A stretch of DNA of 64,000 nt from Paraburkholderia guartelaensis (GCF_004353905.1 NZ_SMOD01000006.1:124001-188000); one strand, 5' to 3'. Positions 19,671-30,044 are shown, counted from the stretch's first letter. Made by a program: numbers and translations. Notes: generated by a model not told the origin, from the letters alone.

Positions 19671-20615
19671 TTATTTCGCGGGTTGTGCCGCAGCCCGCCG
19701 CCGCGCGCGTTTCGATACGCCGTTGACGAGCGCCCAGCGCAATACCGGCGCGACGGCGAGCATGCCGGGCTGCACCATCGCGCGGCGCGCGAAGGCGAAC
19801 GAGTCGAAGCCGAGCATCTGCTGCGCGAACGGCGGCAACAGATCGATGCCCGCGTTCCTGATCAGCGCGCCGGCGGGGCGCATCCCCGGGCGCGGCGCAG
19901 GCGCTTCCATGAGCACGCGCACCACTTCGAACGTGCGGTCGCTCGCGACGAGTTCGGGCTGCATCGACTGCAGATACGCGGCGATTTCGGCGCGCGAGCG
20001 CGGCACATTCGCAGCGCCGAGCAGCTCGGCAATACGCGCGACTTCGGCGTAGTACTGATCCTGCATCTCACCGGGCAGCGCGGGATTCACGAAGCGCAAA
20101 TACGCGCCGAGGAAGCTCGAAACCTCGGCCACGTGCACCCAGGTCAGCAACGCGGGATCGCTCGCGCGATAGGGACGGCCATCGGGTGCGGTGCCCATCA
20201 CGGCGAGGTGGATCCGCTTGACGCGTTCGATCAGCGCCAGCGCGTCGGCGCGGCTGCCGTAAGTCGTGCCGGCGATGAAGGTCGCGGTGCGCCGCAGCCG
20301 CCCGAGGATGTCGATGCGAAAGGTCGAATGGTCCCACACACCGGCGAGCGCCAGAGGATGCAACGCCTGCAGCAGCAGCGCGCTGACGCCGCCCGCCATC
20401 ATCGCGGCGAAATCGGCATGGACCTTCCAGCAAACGGCGTCGGGGCCGAAGAGGCCCGGGTCGCCCGGCGGATTCGAATAATCGAGTTTCGGGCCGCTGC
20501 CCGTGGTGAGATGCGTGATGTTTTCGGCGAGCGTCATACGCAGGCGGCGCACGAGCTGACCGGCAAGGCCGGTCGGTTCCGGAGCGTTCGGAGGGAGGCC
20601 GGCGTGATCGGACAT
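19671..20615 (-). CDS. DUF2236 / MpaB-family oxygenase-like protein
   Basis: 314 aa. The family (DUF2236; latex-clearing protein and MpaB relatives) includes haem-dependent oxygenases, but most bacterial members are uncharacterised. Visible family features are HADFAAMMAGGVSALLLQALHP, HSTFRIDILGRLRRTATFI and TWVHVAEVSSFLGAYLRF, with histidines that could ligate haem. It is the last gene of the long minus-strand series, starting 37 bases after the ruvB stop. A role linked to recombination seems unlikely; the adjacency may be incidental. Confidence 0.78.
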   Translation of the reverse strand: MSDHAGLPPNAPEPTGLAGQLVRRLRMTLAENITHLTTGSGPKLDYSNPPGDPGLFGPDAVCWKVHADFAAMMAGGVSALLLQALHPLALAGVWDHSTFRIDILGRLRRTATFIAGTTYGSRADALALIERVKRIHLAVMGTAPDGRPYRASDPALLTWVHVAEVSSFLGAYLRFVNPALPGEMQDQYYAEVARIAELLGAANVPRSRAEIAAYLQSMQPELVASDRTFEVVRVLMEAPAPRPGMRPAGALIRNAGIDLLPPFAQQMLGFDSFAFARRAMVQPGMLAVAPVLRWALVNGVSKRARRRAAAQPAK

Positions 20616-20652
20616 CGTGCTCTCGCTCGCGCTGCGTTGAGGCCTGCGCGCC

Positions 20653-21729
20653 TTAGGACGCGTCCGGTTCCCAGTCGCCGCCCGTCGATGCGTCGTCCGG
20701 CACCGTGAGGCCGAAGTGGCGGTAGCTCAGTTGCGTGGCTACGCGCCCGCGCGGCGTGCGCTGCAGATAGCCTTGCTGGATCAGGTACGGTTCGAGCACG
20801 TCCTCGATAGTGTCGCGTTCCTCGCCGATTGCGGCGGCAAGGTTGTCCACGCCCACCGGACCGCCGTCGAACTTGTGCAGGATGGCTTCGAGCAACTTGC
20901 GGTCCATCAGGTCGAAGCCCACGGGATCGACGTCGAGCATGCGCAGCGCGGCGTCGGCGACCTTCGCGGTGATCGCGCCGTCTGCCTTCACTTCCGCGTA
21001 GTCGCGCACGCGGCGCAGCAGGCGGTTCGCGATACGCGGCGTGCCGCGCGAGCGGCGTGCGATTTCGAGCGCGCCGTCCGGGTGGATCTGTGCGCCGAGC
21101 AGCGAAGCCGAGCGCTGCACGATGCGCGAGAGCTCGCCTGCGTTGTAGAACTCGAGGCGCGAGACGATGCCGAAGCGGTCGCGCAGCGGGTTCGTGAGCA
21201 TGCCCGCGCGCGTGGTCGCGCCCACGAGTGTGAACGGCTGGAGGTCGAGCTTCACGCTGCGCGCGGCAGGCCCTTCGCCGATCATGATGTCGATCTGGTA
21301 GTCCTCGAGCGCCGGATACAGGATTTCCTCGACGACCGGCGAGAGCCGGTGAATTTCGTCGATGAAGAGCACGTCGTTGGCTTCGAGATTGGTGAGCAGC
21401 GCCGCCAGATCGCCCGCGCGCTCCAGCACGGGCCCCGACGTCTGCCGCAGATTGACCCCCATTTCACGCGCGATGATGTGCGCGAGGGTGGTCTTGCCGA
21501 GGCCCGGCGGTCCGAACAACAGCACGTGGTCGAGCGGTTCGGAACGGCGCTTCGCAGCCTCGATGAAGATCTCGAGCTGCCCGCGCACCTTTTCCTGGCC
21601 GACATATTCGTCGAGCTGGCGCGGGCGCAATGCGCGTTCGAACGCTTCCTCATGGGTCGAGGCGGGCGTCGCGGCGATCACGCGGTCGGCGCCGGCGTGG
21701 TTGGCGGCGAGTTTGTCGGTTTCGATCAT
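20653..21729 (-). CDS. ruvB: Holliday junction branch migration helicase RuvB
   Basis: 358-aa AAA+ motor that drives branch migration with RuvA. Walker [11 protein letters not shown], Walker [10 protein letters not shown] and sensor I GATTRAG are all present, and the C-terminal winged helix contains [17 protein letters not shown]. It follows ruvA by about 100 bases on the same strand. In many bacteria this gene set is SOS-controlled; I see no obvious LexA box here. Confidence 0.96.
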   Translation of the reverse strand: MIETDKLAANHAGADRVIAATPASTHEEAFERALRPRQLDEYVGQEKVRGQLEIFIEAAKRRSEPLDHVLLFGPPGLGKTTLAHIIAREMGVNLRQTSGPVLERAGDLAALLTNLEANDVLFIDEIHRLSPVVEEILYPALEDYQIDIMIGEGPAARSVKLDLQPFTLVGATTRAGMLTNPLRDRFGIVSRLEFYNAGELSRIVQRSASLLGAQIHPDGALEIARRSRGTPRIANRLLRRVRDYAEVKADGAITAKVADAALRMLDVDPVGFDLMDRKLLEAILHKFDGGPVGVDNLAAAIGEERDTIEDVLEPYLIQQGYLQRTPRGRVATQLSYRHFGLTVPDDASTGGDWEPDAS

Positions 21730-21828
21730 GCAGCGATTGTACCGCGCAGACTATGCGATGGCAGGGCTGTCCCAGGCATCACGATGGCGCCGCAACTAAC
21801 AGCCCGCCTCGGGCGTACGCGCGGGCGA

Positions 21829-22410
21829 TCAGGCCTTTGAAAGCACCTTGAGTGCGAGCTTGATGCCTTCCGAAACGCCGGTGCCTGCGGGCACGTTCTT
21901 GATCGCGGCGAGCCCTTCCTTCTCCGAATAGCCGAGCGCGAGCAGCGCATTGAGGATGTCGTTCGCGTGGTCGGAGGGCGATGCGGCGGCGGCCATTGCG
22001 CCGAGGTCCGCACCGAGCTTGCCCTTGAGTTCGAGCAGCAGGCGCTCGGCCGTTTTCTTGCCGATGCCGGGCACGCGCGTGAGGCGCGCCGCGTCCTGCT
22101 GCGTGACGGCTTGCGCCAGGTCATTCACGCTCATGCCCGAGAGCACGGCGAGCGCCATGCGTGCGCCGATGCCGCTGATCTTGAGCAGCTCGCGAAAGGT
22201 CGAGCGTTCCTCCTGCGTGCCGAAGCCGAAGAGCAGATGCGCGTCTTCGCGCACGATCATCTGCGTGAGCAACACGATTTTTTCGCCGGTGCCGGGCAGG
22301 TTGTAGAACGTGCTCATCGGCACGTCGACTTCGTAGCCGACACCGTTGCAGTCGACGAGCAGGTGCGGCGGGTTCTTTTCCAGCAATACGCCGGCAATGC
22401 GACCGATCAT
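21829..22410 (-). CDS. ruvA: Holliday junction DNA helicase subunit RuvA
   Basis: 193 aa. It has the N-terminal OB fold ([20 protein letters not shown]), two helix-hairpin-helix motifs around [18 protein letters not shown] and [19 protein letters not shown], and a C-terminal domain that binds RuvB ([14 protein letters not shown]). It recognises four-way junctions as a tetramer. The ATG at 22410 gives the universal N-terminus; a much longer frame upstream of it is spurious. Confidence 0.96.
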   Translation of the reverse strand: MIGRIAGVLLEKNPPHLLVDCNGVGYEVDVPMSTFYNLPGTGEKIVLLTQMIVREDAHLLFGFGTQEERSTFRELLKISGIGARMALAVLSGMSVNDLAQAVTQQDAARLTRVPGIGKKTAERLLLELKGKLGADLGAMAAAASPSDHANDILNALLALGYSEKEGLAAIKNVPAGTGVSEGIKLALKVLSKA

Positions 22411-22517
22411 GGCGGGTTCTGTGATGAGGGAAAGCTCAAGAGTGTAGCGGAGGGCAGGGCTGTACGGAGCGCGCGGCCGGAACGTTGGCCGCGCAGCCGG
22501 CCGCATTGGCCACGCAT

Positions 22518-23060
22518 TCAGCCGATCAACCGTCCGCGGCGTACCCGCATGCCCTTCTTCGCGAGCGCAGGCGCGAGGCCGCCGAGCGTGGCGAGCGCGT
22601 CGCCGCCGTGTGCGTGGCAGATCGCCATGCCGAGCGCGTCGGCGGCGTCGGTGCCGGGCGTGCCGGTGAGGGCGAGCAGGCGCACGACCATCTGCTGCAT
22701 CTGCTCCTTGGTCGCGCGCCCATAGCCCACCACGGCCTGCTTGAGCTGCAGTGCGGTGTACTCGGCCACCGGCACGCCGCCCGAAACCAGCCCGCAGATG
22801 GCTGCGCCGCGCGCCTGGCCGAGCAGGAGGGTCGACTGCGGATTGACGTTGACGAAGACCTTTTCGATCGCCGCCTGGTCGGGCGCGTGCTGGCGGATCA
22901 GCGTGGAAACGCCCTCGAAGATGGTGCCGAGGCGCGTGGGCAGATCGGCATCGGCGGTGCGGATGACGCCGCTTGCGACGTACGTGAGCTGATGGCCGTG
23001 ACGTTCGATCACGCCGAAGCCGGTGACGCGCAAGCCGGGGTCGATGCCGAGAATTCTCAT
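22518..23060 (-). CDS. ruvC: Crossover junction endodeoxyribonuclease RuvC
   Basis: 180 aa. It resolves Holliday junctions after RuvAB migration. The N-terminus [16 protein letters not shown] carries the first catalytic aspartate (Asp7), and the C-terminal [14 protein letters not shown] supplies the last acidic residues of the RNase H-like site. The start at 23060 was chosen to match this N-terminus. Together with ruvA and ruvB it makes a complete resolvasome locus. Confidence 0.96.
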   Translation of the reverse strand: MRILGIDPGLRVTGFGVIERHGHQLTYVASGVIRTADADLPTRLGTIFEGVSTLIRQHAPDQAAIEKVFVNVNPQSTLLLGQARGAAICGLVSGGVPVAEYTALQLKQAVVGYGRATKEQMQQMVVRLLALTGTPGTDAADALGMAICHAHGGDALATLGGLAPALAKKGMRVRRGRLIG

Positions 23061-23154
23061 GAAATGCGGGAAAGACAGATGTGCCTGCGATGGTACAACG
23101 AACGGCACAGATGCCGCGAGCCTTGAAGGCGCGAGCGAACGAGGCGCGCGGCGC

Positions 23155-23192
23155 AAAGAAAAAGCCCGCGAGACGCAAGTCTGGCGGGCTTT
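23155..23192 (-). terminator. purH terminator
   Basis: On the minus strand, AAAGCCCGC (complement of 23184-23192) pairs with the complement of 23161-23169, with an inner AGAC/GTCT pairing. The T-rich tail corresponds to 23155-23165. It separates purH from ruvC. Confidence 0.8.
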
Positions 23193-23249
23193 GCACAAGC
23201 GGCGCGTCACGTGCAGGTCACGCGCCGCACGCAACCAGTGCGACGAAGA

Positions 23250-24815
23250 TCAGTGACGGAAGTGGCGGATGCCCGTCATCACCATCGCGATGTTGTGCTC
23301 GTCGGCGGCGGCGATCACTTCGTCGTCGCGCATCGAGCCGCCCGGCTGGATCACGCAGGTCGCGCCCGCGTTCACCACCACGTCGAGGCCGTCGCGGAAC
23401 GGGAAGAACGCGTCCGACGCCACTGCCGTGCCCGCGAGCTTGAGGCCCGCGTTTTCGGCCTTGATGCTGGCGATGCGCGCCGAGTCCACGCGGCTCATCT
23501 GGCCCGCGCCCACGCCCATGGTCATGCCGTTCGCGCAGAACACGATGGCGTTCGACTTCACGAACTTCGCGACGCGCCATGCGAACAGCAGATCGTCCAT
23601 TTCCTTCGGCGTCGGGTGGCGCTTCGTCACCACGCGCAGTTCGTGCGGCTGCACGTTCTTCGCGTCGAGCGATTGCACGAGCAGGCCGCCGCCCACGCGC
23701 TTCAGATCGAATGCGTTATGGCCATCGCCCAGCGCGATTTTGAGCAGACGCACGTTCTGCTTAGCGGCGAACACGGCCTTCGCGGCTTCCGAGAACGACG
23801 GCGCGATCAGCACTTCGACGAACTGCTTGGCCACAGCCTGCGCCGCGGCTTCGTCCACTTCGCGGTTGAACGCGATGATGCCGCCGAACGCCGAGGTCGG
23901 GTCGGTCTGGAACGCCTTCGAGTAGGCTTCGAGCGCGTTCGCGCCGATCGCCACGCCGCACGGATTCGCGTGCTTGATGATCACGCAGGCCGGGGCGTCG
24001 AACGTCTTCACGCATTCCCATGCCGCGTCAGAGTCGGCGATGTTGTTGTACGACAGTTCCTTGCCCTGAAGCTGCGTGTAGTTCGCGAGCGCGCCGGCGG
24101 GCGTCGTGAGGTCGCGGTAGAACGCGGCGCTCTGATGCGGGTTTTCGCCGTAGCGCAGGTCCTGGACCTTGTCGAACGCGAGGTTCAGCACGGCCGGGTA
24201 GGTGTTGCGCGACTTGTGCTCGAGCGCTTCGGTGAGGCTCGTGAGGTAGTTCGTGATCGCGCCGTCGTACTGCGCCGTGTGCGAGAACACCTTGGTCGCG
24301 AGGCGGAAGTTCGTGGCGTAGCTCACGGTGTTGCCGTTCGCGCGCATCTCTTCCAGCACCTTCGCGTAGTCGGCCGGATCGACCACCACGGTCACGTCGC
24401 GATGGTTCTTCGCCGCCGAGCGCAGCATGGTCGGGCCGCCGATATCGATGTTCTCGATCGCGTCTTCGAGCGAGCACTCTTCCTTCGAGATCGTCTGGAC
24501 GAACGGGTAGAGGTTCACGACCAGCAGGTCGATCGTCGGGATGTCGTGCCTTTCGAGCGCGGCCATGTGCTCGGGCAGGTCGCGGCGCGCGAGGATGCCG
24601 CCGTGCACCTTCGGGTGCAGCGTTTTCACGCGCCCATCGAGCATTTCCGGGAAGCCGGTGTAGTCGGCCACTTCGGTGACGGAAAGGCCCGCGTCCGCGA
24701 GCAGTTTCGCGGTGCCGCCGGTCGAGAGGATCTTGACGCCGAGGTCCGACAGCGACTTCGCGAAGTCGACGATGCCGGCCTTATCGGAAACGGAGATGAG
24801 CGCTTGCCTGATCAT
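23250..24815 (-). CDS. purH: Bifunctional AICAR formyltransferase / IMP cyclohydrolase
   Basis: 521 aa, the family length. It catalyses the last two steps of IMP synthesis. The N-terminal IMP cyclohydrolase (MGS-like) domain starts [19 protein letters not shown]. The C-terminal transformylase contains [11 protein letters not shown] and ends with [16 protein letters not shown] residues and HFRH. The start at 24815 matches family members; the frame continues upstream without homology. fis lies 70 bases upstream, and purH may share its transcript. Confidence 0.95.
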   Translation of the reverse strand: MIRQALISVSDKAGIVDFAKSLSDLGVKILSTGGTAKLLADAGLSVTEVADYTGFPEMLDGRVKTLHPKVHGGILARRDLPEHMAALERHDIPTIDLLVVNLYPFVQTISKEECSLEDAIENIDIGGPTMLRSAAKNHRDVTVVVDPADYAKVLEEMRANGNTVSYATNFRLATKVFSHTAQYDGAITNYLTSLTEALEHKSRNTYPAVLNLAFDKVQDLRYGENPHQSAAFYRDLTTPAGALANYTQLQGKELSYNNIADSDAAWECVKTFDAPACVIIKHANPCGVAIGANALEAYSKAFQTDPTSAFGGIIAFNREVDEAAAQAVAKQFVEVLIAPSFSEAAKAVFAAKQNVRLLKIALGDGHNAFDLKRVGGGLLVQSLDAKNVQPHELRVVTKRHPTPKEMDDLLFAWRVAKFVKSNAIVFCANGMTMGVGAGQMSRVDSARIASIKAENAGLKLAGTAVASDAFFPFRDGLDVVVNAGATCVIQPGGSMRDDEVIAAADEHNIAMVMTGIRHFRH

Positions 24816-24885
24816 GATGGGTAACGAGGTAGATTGCCGAGAGATCGAGGGGTCTGCGCCGAAGGTCCAGAAAAACGCAGCGGCG

Positions 24886-25119
24886 TTACAGCAGGCCGTG
24901 CTGCTGGAGCTTCTTGCGCAGCGTGTTGCGGTTGATGCCGAGATACTCGGCGGCGAGCGACTGATTGCCACCTGCCTGCTCGAGCACCACCTCGAGCATC
25001 GGTTTTTCGACGCACGCCATCACCATTTCGTAGACGTCGTGCGGGTTGCTGCCGTCGAGGTCCTGGAAGTAGATGCCAAGGCTCTCGCGGACGGATTGTT
25101 CGATGTTGTGCTTGCTCAT
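24886..25119 (-). CDS. fis: DNA-binding protein Fis
   Basis: 77-aa nucleoid-associated regulator. The C-terminal helix-turn-helix is clear ([28 protein letters not shown], given here from residue 50 in two parts: [14 protein letters not shown] and [14 protein letters not shown]). It is shorter than the 98-aa E. coli protein and lacks most of the N-terminal beta-hairpin arm that contacts the Hin/Gin invertases, which is usual in beta-proteobacteria. It overlaps the dusB stop by four bases, reproducing the conserved dusB-fis operon. Confidence 0.94.
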   Translation of the reverse strand: MSKHNIEQSVRESLGIYFQDLDGSNPHDVYEMVMACVEKPMLEVVLEQAGGNQSLAAEYLGINRNTLRKKLQQHGLL

Positions 25120-26183
25120 GCTGCCAGTCGATCGGTTGATTCGTCGCTGCCGTCGCTGTCGTTGTTCTCGTCGTCGACGTAGACGAGGCGCTCGGAGCGC
25201 GCCTTCTGTTCGTCGAAGAACTGGTTGACGGCGACGAGCTGCTCGCGCGTGGTGTCCAGCGTATTCATGCGGTGCCGGAACGTATTGGCGCCGCAAAGGC
25301 CGCGAGTGTACCAGCCGATATGCTTGCGCGCAGTACGCACGCCCGTAAATTCACCGTAAAAAGCGTAGTGGTCCTCCAGATGCTCGTTCATGATCGACTG
25401 GATTTCGTCTACGCGCGGGGGCGGCAGCAGCTCGCCCGTCGCCAGGAAATGCTCGATTTCGCGGAACAGCCACGGGCGCCCCTGCGCCGCGCGGCCGATC
25501 ATGATGGCGTCGGCGCCCGTGAGCGCGAGGACCTCGCGCGCCTTTTGCGGCGACGTAATGTCGCCGTTCGCGACCACCGGAATGCGTGCGGCGGCTTTTA
25601 CTGCAGCAATCGTTTCGTACTCCGCTTCACCGTGATAGAGATCGGCGCGCGTGCGGCCGTGCACGGTGAGCATGGCAATGCCGCTTTCTTCGGCAATACG
25701 CGCAATGGTGAGCGCGTTGCGGTTGTCGCGGTCCCAGCCCGTGCGGATCTTGAGCGTGACGGGCACGGCGTCGGGGCCCACGCCTACGGCGTCGACCACG
25801 GCCTTGACGATGCGCGCGACGAGCGGTTCGTTCTGCAAAAGCGCCGAGCCGGCCGCGACGTTACAGACCTTCTTGGCCGGGCAGCCCATGTTGATGTCGA
25901 TGATCTGCGCGCCGTTCGCGACGTTGTAGCGCGCGGCTTCGGCCATCATTTCCGGATCGGCGCCCGCGATCTGCACAGAGATGGGTTCCACTTCACCCGC
26001 GTGATTCGCGCGGCGCATGGTCTTTTCGCTCTTCCAGAGCTGCGCGTTGGACGCGACCATTTCGGACACCGCATAGCCCGCGCCGAGGCGCTTGCACAGC
26101 TGGCGGAACGGCCTGTCCGTGACACCCGCCATGGGGGCGACGAACAGGTTATTACGCAAGGTGTGACGGCCGATAGTGAACAT
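25116..26183 (-). CDS. dusB: tRNA-dihydrouridine synthase B
   Basis: 355-aa flavoenzyme that reduces uridine to dihydrouridine in tRNA. The FMN-binding barrel begins LFVAPMAGVTDRPFR. The catalytic cysteine is in NMGCPAKKVC (Cys101 or Cys107; Cys107 is the conserved acid), and TVHGRTR and NGDITSPQKA are typical. The start at 26183 gives the standard N-terminus. It ends inside the fis start codon (ATGA), so fis translation is probably coupled to it. Confidence 0.95.
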   Translation of the reverse strand: MFTIGRHTLRNNLFVAPMAGVTDRPFRQLCKRLGAGYAVSEMVASNAQLWKSEKTMRRANHAGEVEPISVQIAGADPEMMAEAARYNVANGAQIIDINMGCPAKKVCNVAAGSALLQNEPLVARIVKAVVDAVGVGPDAVPVTLKIRTGWDRDNRNALTIARIAEESGIAMLTVHGRTRADLYHGEAEYETIAAVKAAARIPVVANGDITSPQKAREVLALTGADAIMIGRAAQGRPWLFREIEHFLATGELLPPPRVDEIQSIMNEHLEDHYAFYGEFTGVRTARKHIGWYTRGLCGANTFRHRMNTLDTTREQLVAVNQFFDEQKARSERLVYVDDENNDSDGSDESTDRLAA

Positions 26184-26387
26184 GACGCGCGGGCAAGGCC
26201 GGTACCGCGACCCGGATGGCAATCCGGCCGGCGCGGCGATCGGCGTGAATTTGAAAAAGGGGAAACGCGTATTTTAGCGTAAGCGGGATGCGAGGTCGCG
26301 CAGCGCGGACCCTGGTCTTGTCCCGGCACAGCGTGGCAGCGTTCAAAGAAAAACGATGCGACCCTTAGTGGCCTTTGGCGTTCTGCC

Positions 26388-27668
26388 TCAAGTCCGCTGT
26401 CCGAACATCATCTGCCGCGCGAGTGCCGTTTTCACGGGCGGTGCGAATTCGAGCGCCGTGAGCGCGAGCCCGCGCAGCGTGGCGAGCGGGCCGAAATCGA
26501 CGGTGAACAGGCGTGCGAGCGTGTCCGTCGCGCCGATCGTCATGCGCCGGTCGAATGCGCGGCGGCCCGCGAACTCGGCGAGCGCGCGCGGCGTGGCGCC
26601 GTGCTGCGCAAGCGAATCGGCGAGGGCGTGGGCGTCGCGCAGACCGAGATTGAGGCCCTGGCCCGCCACCGGATGCAGTGTTTGCGCCGCATTGCCGACC
26701 GCCGCGATGCGGCCGTGGCCGGAAACGAGGGCGTCGAGCGCGTTCAGGCCGAGTGGAAAGGCCGCGCGAGCGTGAATCTGCGTGAAGCGGCCCATGCGCG
26801 CGCCGAACGCCACGCCGAGTTCGGCGAGGAAATCGGTGTCTGAAAGCTGCGCGCGGCGCTCGGCCTGGGCAGGGGAGCAGCACCACACCAGAGCGTAATC
26901 GGCGCCGCGCACGCCGCCCATCGGCAGGAGTGCGATCGGGCCTTCGTTCGTGAAGCGCTCCCACGCGACGTGCGGCTGCGGGGCCGCGAGCGTCACCACG
27001 CCGACCAGCGCCGTTTGCCCGTAGTCGCGCGTGCGTTTGGTTTCGGCGGCCGGCAGTGCGGCCTTCGCGTCGGCTTCGTCGCTATCGTCTTGCGCGTCGC
27101 GTGGCGGCGGCGTGCGATACAGGCCGCCTTCGGCGTTCACGAGGATGCGCGTGCGCAGATGCCGCTCGACGCCCGCGCTCACGACCGGCAGCGTCACGCC
27201 GTCGTGCTCCACGACGGGGTCGTGCGCCTGCGTGTGATGCAGCCAGTGCACCTGCGTGCCGCGCACGGCGTGCGCGAGCGCCTGCACGATCGCGCCGTAG
27301 CGCGCCACGTAGCCGAGCGCGGGCAAGTCGTAGTCGTGGCGGTCGATCAGCGTGCGCCCGAAATGGCCGCGCTGCGAAACATGGATGCGTTCGATGGGCG
27401 TGGCGTCGTGCGGCCACGCGAGCGCTTCGAGCAGCGTGCGGCTACCCTGCGAAACGGCAATGGCGCGCGGGTCGCCGGCGCTGTCCTCGGGTTCGCGCGC
27501 GTCGATCAGCGCAATCGAGAGCCCTTGCGTGGCGCTGCGCCGCGCGAGCCAACCCGCGAGCGCGAGACCCACCGGCCCCGCGCCGACGATCGTCACGTCG
27601 TGGTCGAAGTGGGCGGGCGCGTTCGCGCCGGTGAGAGTGTCGTTCGCGCTGCCGGAAACTGCGTTCAT
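26388..27668 (-). CDS. UbiH/UbiF/VisC-family FAD-dependent hydroxylase
   Basis: 426 aa. The N-terminal dinucleotide motif is VTIVGAGPVGLALAGWL and the second FAD motif is AAVGNAAQTLHPVAGQGLNLG, both diagnostic of the ubiquinone-ring hydroxylases. It follows pepP directly, as ubiH does in E. coli, so 2-octaprenyl-6-methoxyphenol hydroxylation (UbiH) is the best guess. Which ring carbon it modifies cannot be read from sequence. The start at 27668 was preferred over a frame extending 32 residues upstream. Confidence 0.85.
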   Translation of the reverse strand: MNAVSGSANDTLTGANAPAHFDHDVTIVGAGPVGLALAGWLARRSATQGLSIALIDAREPEDSAGDPRAIAVSQGSRTLLEALAWPHDATPIERIHVSQRGHFGRTLIDRHDYDLPALGYVARYGAIVQALAHAVRGTQVHWLHHTQAHDPVVEHDGVTLPVVSAGVERHLRTRILVNAEGGLYRTPPPRDAQDDSDEADAKAALPAAETKRTRDYGQTALVGVVTLAAPQPHVAWERFTNEGPIALLPMGGVRGADYALVWCCSPAQAERRAQLSDTDFLAELGVAFGARMGRFTQIHARAAFPLGLNALDALVSGHGRIAAVGNAAQTLHPVAGQGLNLGLRDAHALADSLAQHGATPRALAEFAGRRAFDRRMTIGATDTLARLFTVDFGPLATLRGLALTALEFAPPVKTALARQMMFGQRT

Positions 27669-27720
27669 GTCGTTTGCTTCGCTTCGTGTGGAGTCTTCGC
27701 GTCTGCGTCTGCCGTCGGCA

Positions 27721-29208
27721 TCAAGCGCTGCGTTGCGCGGCCTGCATGAGCGCTTCGATTTCATCGGCGGAAACGGGCACGCCGCGCGTAATCAACTCGC
27801 AGCCCGTTTCGGTGACTATTGCGTCGTCCTCGATGCGGATGCCGATGTCCCAGTAGCGCTCGGGCACGTCCTCGGCAGCGCGGATGTAGAGGCCCGGCTC
27901 GATCGTGAGCGTCATGCCGGGGCGCAGCGTGCGCCACGGCGGCGGGGCGGCGGGTTTGTCGGCGCCGGCCGCAACGCCACGTTCGCCGCGCTCACGATAG
28001 TCGCCCGCGTCGTGCACATCCATACCGAGCCAGTGCCCAGTGCGATGCATATAGAAGCGCGCATAGGCGCGCTCGGCGATCACGTCGTCGACGCTCGCAA
28101 AGCGCTGCCGGTCGATGATGCCGGTATCGAGCAGCCCCTGCGCGAGCACGCGCACCGCGGCGTCGTGCGGCGCCTCGAAATTCACGCCGGCGCGCGTGGC
28201 GTCGATAGCGGCCTGCTGCGCGGCGAGCACGATGTCGTACAGCTCGCGCTGCGCGCTCGTGAAGCGGCCGCTCGCCGGGAACGTGCGGGTGATGTCGGAG
28301 GCGTAGCCGTTCAACTCGCACGCGGCGTCGATCAGCACGAGGTCGCCCTCGCGCGCCACCGCGTTGCCCGCGGGGTAGTGCAGCACGCACGCGTTCGCGC
28401 CTGCCGCGACGATCGAGCCGTAGGCGGGCGCCTGCGCGCCGTGCTTGCGGAACGTGTAGAGCAACTCCGCCTCGATCTCGTATTCGCGCATGCCGGGCCG
28501 GCATGTCTGCATCGCGCGAACGTGCGCGAGCGCCGAGATCTTCGCGGCGCGGCGCATCGTGTCGAGTTCGTGCGCATCCTTGAACACGCGCATGTCGTCG
28601 AGCAGCGGCAGCAGGTCGTACGCGGCGGCCGGCGCAGTGACGCCGCTGCGCCCCTGCGCGCGCACCGCGTCGATCCAGCGCTTCACCTGCGCGTCGAAGC
28701 GATCGGAGGCCGCGAGCGCATAGTGCAGCGCCGGGCGGTTGGCGATGAGCTGCGGGATGCGCGCATCGAGTTCGTCGGCAGGAAACGCGGCGTCGAAGCC
28801 GAACGCTTCGCGCGCGGCGTCCGGACCGAAGCGGAAGCCTTCCCACGTTTCGCGCTCGACGTTCTTCGCGCGGCAGAACAGGATCGCGGCGGGCTGATTC
28901 TCGCCCGCGTTCGCGTCGAGCACGAGCAGCGCCTCGGGCTCCGTGAAGCCGGTGAGGTAGTAGAAGTAGCTGTCGTGCCGATAGGGATAGTCGGCGTCGC
29001 GATTGCGCAGCGCTTCGGGCGCGGTCGGCACAAGCGCGACACCGCCGCCTTGCGCACGCAGCGCCGCAAGCACACGCTCGCGGCGCGCGCGATAGAGCGC
29101 CGCGCCGCCGTCGGGGCCGCGCTGCATGTCGGCTGCGTCGGCCACGCTGGCCGCAGGGTGGGCTTCGCTCGAGGCGGCCGGGGCGCTTTGCTTGAGGGTC
29201 GAGTCCAT
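27721..29208 (-). CDS. pepP: Xaa-Pro aminopeptidase (aminopeptidase P)
   Basis: 495 aa. It removes N-terminal residues before proline. The N-terminal domain includes DYPYRHDSYFYYLTGF. The C-terminal pita-bread metalloprotease has VLIDAACELNGYASDITRTFP (two aspartate ligands), HRTGHWLGMDVHD (histidine ligand) and LTIEPGLYI and IRIEDDAIVT (glutamate ligands). About 40 Ala-rich residues precede the recognisable domain, so a later start is possible. It is the first gene of the minus-strand series through ubiH. Confidence 0.93.
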   Translation of the reverse strand: MDSTLKQSAPAASSEAHPAASVADAADMQRGPDGGAALYRARRERVLAALRAQGGGVALVPTAPEALRNRDADYPYRHDSYFYYLTGFTEPEALLVLDANAGENQPAAILFCRAKNVERETWEGFRFGPDAAREAFGFDAAFPADELDARIPQLIANRPALHYALAASDRFDAQVKRWIDAVRAQGRSGVTAPAAAYDLLPLLDDMRVFKDAHELDTMRRAAKISALAHVRAMQTCRPGMREYEIEAELLYTFRKHGAQAPAYGSIVAAGANACVLHYPAGNAVAREGDLVLIDAACELNGYASDITRTFPASGRFTSAQRELYDIVLAAQQAAIDATRAGVNFEAPHDAAVRVLAQGLLDTGIIDRQRFASVDDVIAERAYARFYMHRTGHWLGMDVHDAGDYRERGERGVAAGADKPAAPPPWRTLRPGMTLTIEPGLYIRAAEDVPERYWDIGIRIEDDAIVTETGCELITRGVPVSADEIEALMQAAQRSA

Positions 29209-29363
29209 CGTGAGATTGTAGCGCTGGCTACAAACGGACGCGCTGGCTCGCGGTGACCCCACCCACGAGCCGCCGTGGCCGGGTGTTGTCTCTAGCTGAC
29301 ATTATTTGTAGGAAAAATCCTGCACTGCAACAGGCGGCGCGTCAGAAAATAGCGAATCCAACG

Positions 29364-29369
29364 TATACT
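29364..29369 (+). promoter_or_regulatory. Candidate -10 element for the GST gene
   Basis: TATACT lies 30 bases before the ATG at 29399. No good -35 is seen at the right distance, so it may need an activator. The 190-base gap also has to hold the divergent pepP promoter. Confidence 0.4.
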
Positions 29370-29398
29370 TCGGCCGGATTCCAGAAAAGGCAGGTGGT

Positions 29399-30010
29399 AT
29401 GAAACTTATCGGTTCGCTCGGCAGCCCGTATGTCCGCAAGGCGCGGATCACGCTCGCCGAAAAGAAAATCGACTACAGGCTGGTGCTCGAAAACGTGTGG
29501 GGCGAGGAAACGGCGATTCACGATTTCAACCCGCTCGGCAAGGTTCCGTGTCTCGTGATGGACGACGGCGAGGCCGTGTTCGACTCGCGCGTGATCTGCG
29601 AGTACGTCGACATGCTCTCGCCCGTGGCCAAGCTCATTCCGCCCGCAGGACGTGAGCGTATCGAAGTGCGTTGCTGGGAGGCGCTCGCCGACGGCATGCT
29701 CGACGCGACCGTCTTGATTCGCCTCGAAGGCACGCAGCGCACGCCGGAGCAGCGCAACGAGTTGTGGGTGAAGCGCCAGGAGCGCAAGATCCACGAAAGC
29801 CTGACCGCGATGGCCAAGGGGCTCGACGGCAACCCGTGGTGCGCGGGCAACCGCTACACGATCGCGGATATCGCCGTGGGCTGCGCGCTCGGCTATCTCG
29901 ACTTCCGCATGCCGGAGCTGAACTGGCGCGAGGCGCATCCCAATCTCGCGCGCCACTTCGAGAAGCTCTCGCAGCGTCAGTCGTTTGTCGACACGGTACC
30001 GCAAGGCTGA
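29399..30010 (+). CDS. Glutathione S-transferase family protein (YibF-like)
   Basis: 203 aa. It has the N-terminal thioredoxin-like fold (MKLIGSLGSPYVRKARITLAEK) with the conserved cis-proline region KVPCLVMDDGEAVFDSRVI, and an all-helical C-terminal domain with the NRYTIADIAVG motif. The serine in GSPYVRK is the likely glutathione-activating residue. It resembles E. coli YibF. The substrate is unknown. It is a single gene between a divergent pepP and a shared terminator. Confidence 0.85.
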   Translation: MKLIGSLGSPYVRKARITLAEKKIDYRLVLENVWGEETAIHDFNPLGKVPCLVMDDGEAVFDSRVICEYVDMLSPVAKLIPPAGRERIEVRCWEALADGMLDATVLIRLEGTQRTPEQRNELWVKRQERKIHESLTAMAKGLDGNPWCAGNRYTIADIAVGCALGYLDFRMPELNWREAHPNLARHFEKLSQRQSFVDTVPQG

Positions 30011-30044
30011 CATCCGGCTGATCTGCAGCTGATGTGACTAAAAC

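Noticed and set aside
27352..29256. A 634-residue plus-strand frame opposite pepP
   Set aside because: Antisense to clear metalloprotease motifs; no ribosome-binding site or homology.
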